DNA of 64,000 nt from Pleurocapsa sp. PCC 7319 (GTDB taxonomy: Bacteria; Cyanobacteriota; Cyanobacteriia; Cyanobacteriales; Xenococcaceae), in NCBI RefSeq assembly GCF_000332195.1, contig NZ_KB235922.1:4561322-4625321 (forward strand), in the 5' to 3' direction. Of this stretch, positions 63,990 through 64,000 are shown piece after piece. The notes under the pieces were generated by a model. That model had not been told where the DNA came from. It searched no databases and saw nothing but the letters and a program-made list of their open reading frames with translations. Position 1 is the first letter of the stretch. Each line of letters begins with the position of its first letter. A program made the translations under genes and the position numbers.

Positions 63990-64000
63990 TTTTGCTATTA

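Overview
The window is a piece of a cyanobacterial chromosome. It carries psbU (photosystem II 12 kDa lumenal protein), menB, clpS, a lumenal-type pentapeptide protein, several small protein families known mainly from cyanobacteria (DUF2358, DUF2103, DUF3134, PATAN/DUF4388) and many copies of the HIP1 palindrome GCGATCGC (for example 238-245). The DNA is AT-rich, intergenic spaces are long, and foldback elements and heptamer tandem repeats are scattered between genes. This suits a large-genome lineage such as Pleurocapsa, Xenococcus or Stanieria, but that placement is inference. No rRNA, tRNA, CRISPR array or intact transposase was found.

Region by region. 1-5 kb: sugar-related genes: a cut-off sodium/solute symporter, an exported SMP-30/gluconolactonase with a collapsed aldose-epimerase module, a PQQ-type sugar dehydrogenase and a GH13 alpha-glucosidase. 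5-7.1 kb: an EgtB-like/EgtC-like pair. 7.5-21 kb: housekeeping (tadA, an ArsA/Get3-like ATPase, clpS, gatD, pgeF, a DciA-type helicase loader, menB, rlmN, an alkyltransferase-like protein between inverted heptamer arrays, rsmA, purU). 21-28 kb: an Hpt-less CheA-like hybrid kinase with two receivers, a SpoIID-type protein, a strongly structured intergenic region before an SPFH gene, and a pentapeptide protein. 28-38.7 kb: trpD, a beta-barrel-like protein, an NTF2-like protein, a cluster of nested foldback elements, nadB, psbU, a rhomboid protease and a UbiB-type kinase. 38.7-48.2 kb: the accessory-looking part: a decayed transposase, an RTX-type calcium-binding protein, three successive TPR-enzyme fusions (GT61 glycosyltransferase, methyltransferase, sulfotransferase) and a convergent serine alpha/beta-hydrolase. 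48.4-64 kb: bioD, prs, lepB, a PATAN protein, mraY, a divergent phosphoribulokinase-like enzyme, an efflux adaptor, the rpmG-rpsR-RNase R group, an RDD protein, moeA and two small hypotheticals.

The most unusual items are: (1) the TPR-fused glycan-modification locus beside an RTX protein; (2) a family of about 106-118 bp foldback elements with TATAGC ends, two copies with direct-repeat flanks, one copy apparently inserted in another, and different heptamer arrays in their loops; (3) an SMP-30 protein carrying only the first and last strands of an aldose-1-epimerase; (4) nested inverted repeats forming a possible three-way junction upstream of the SPFH gene. All calls rest on reading the sequence; no database search was run.
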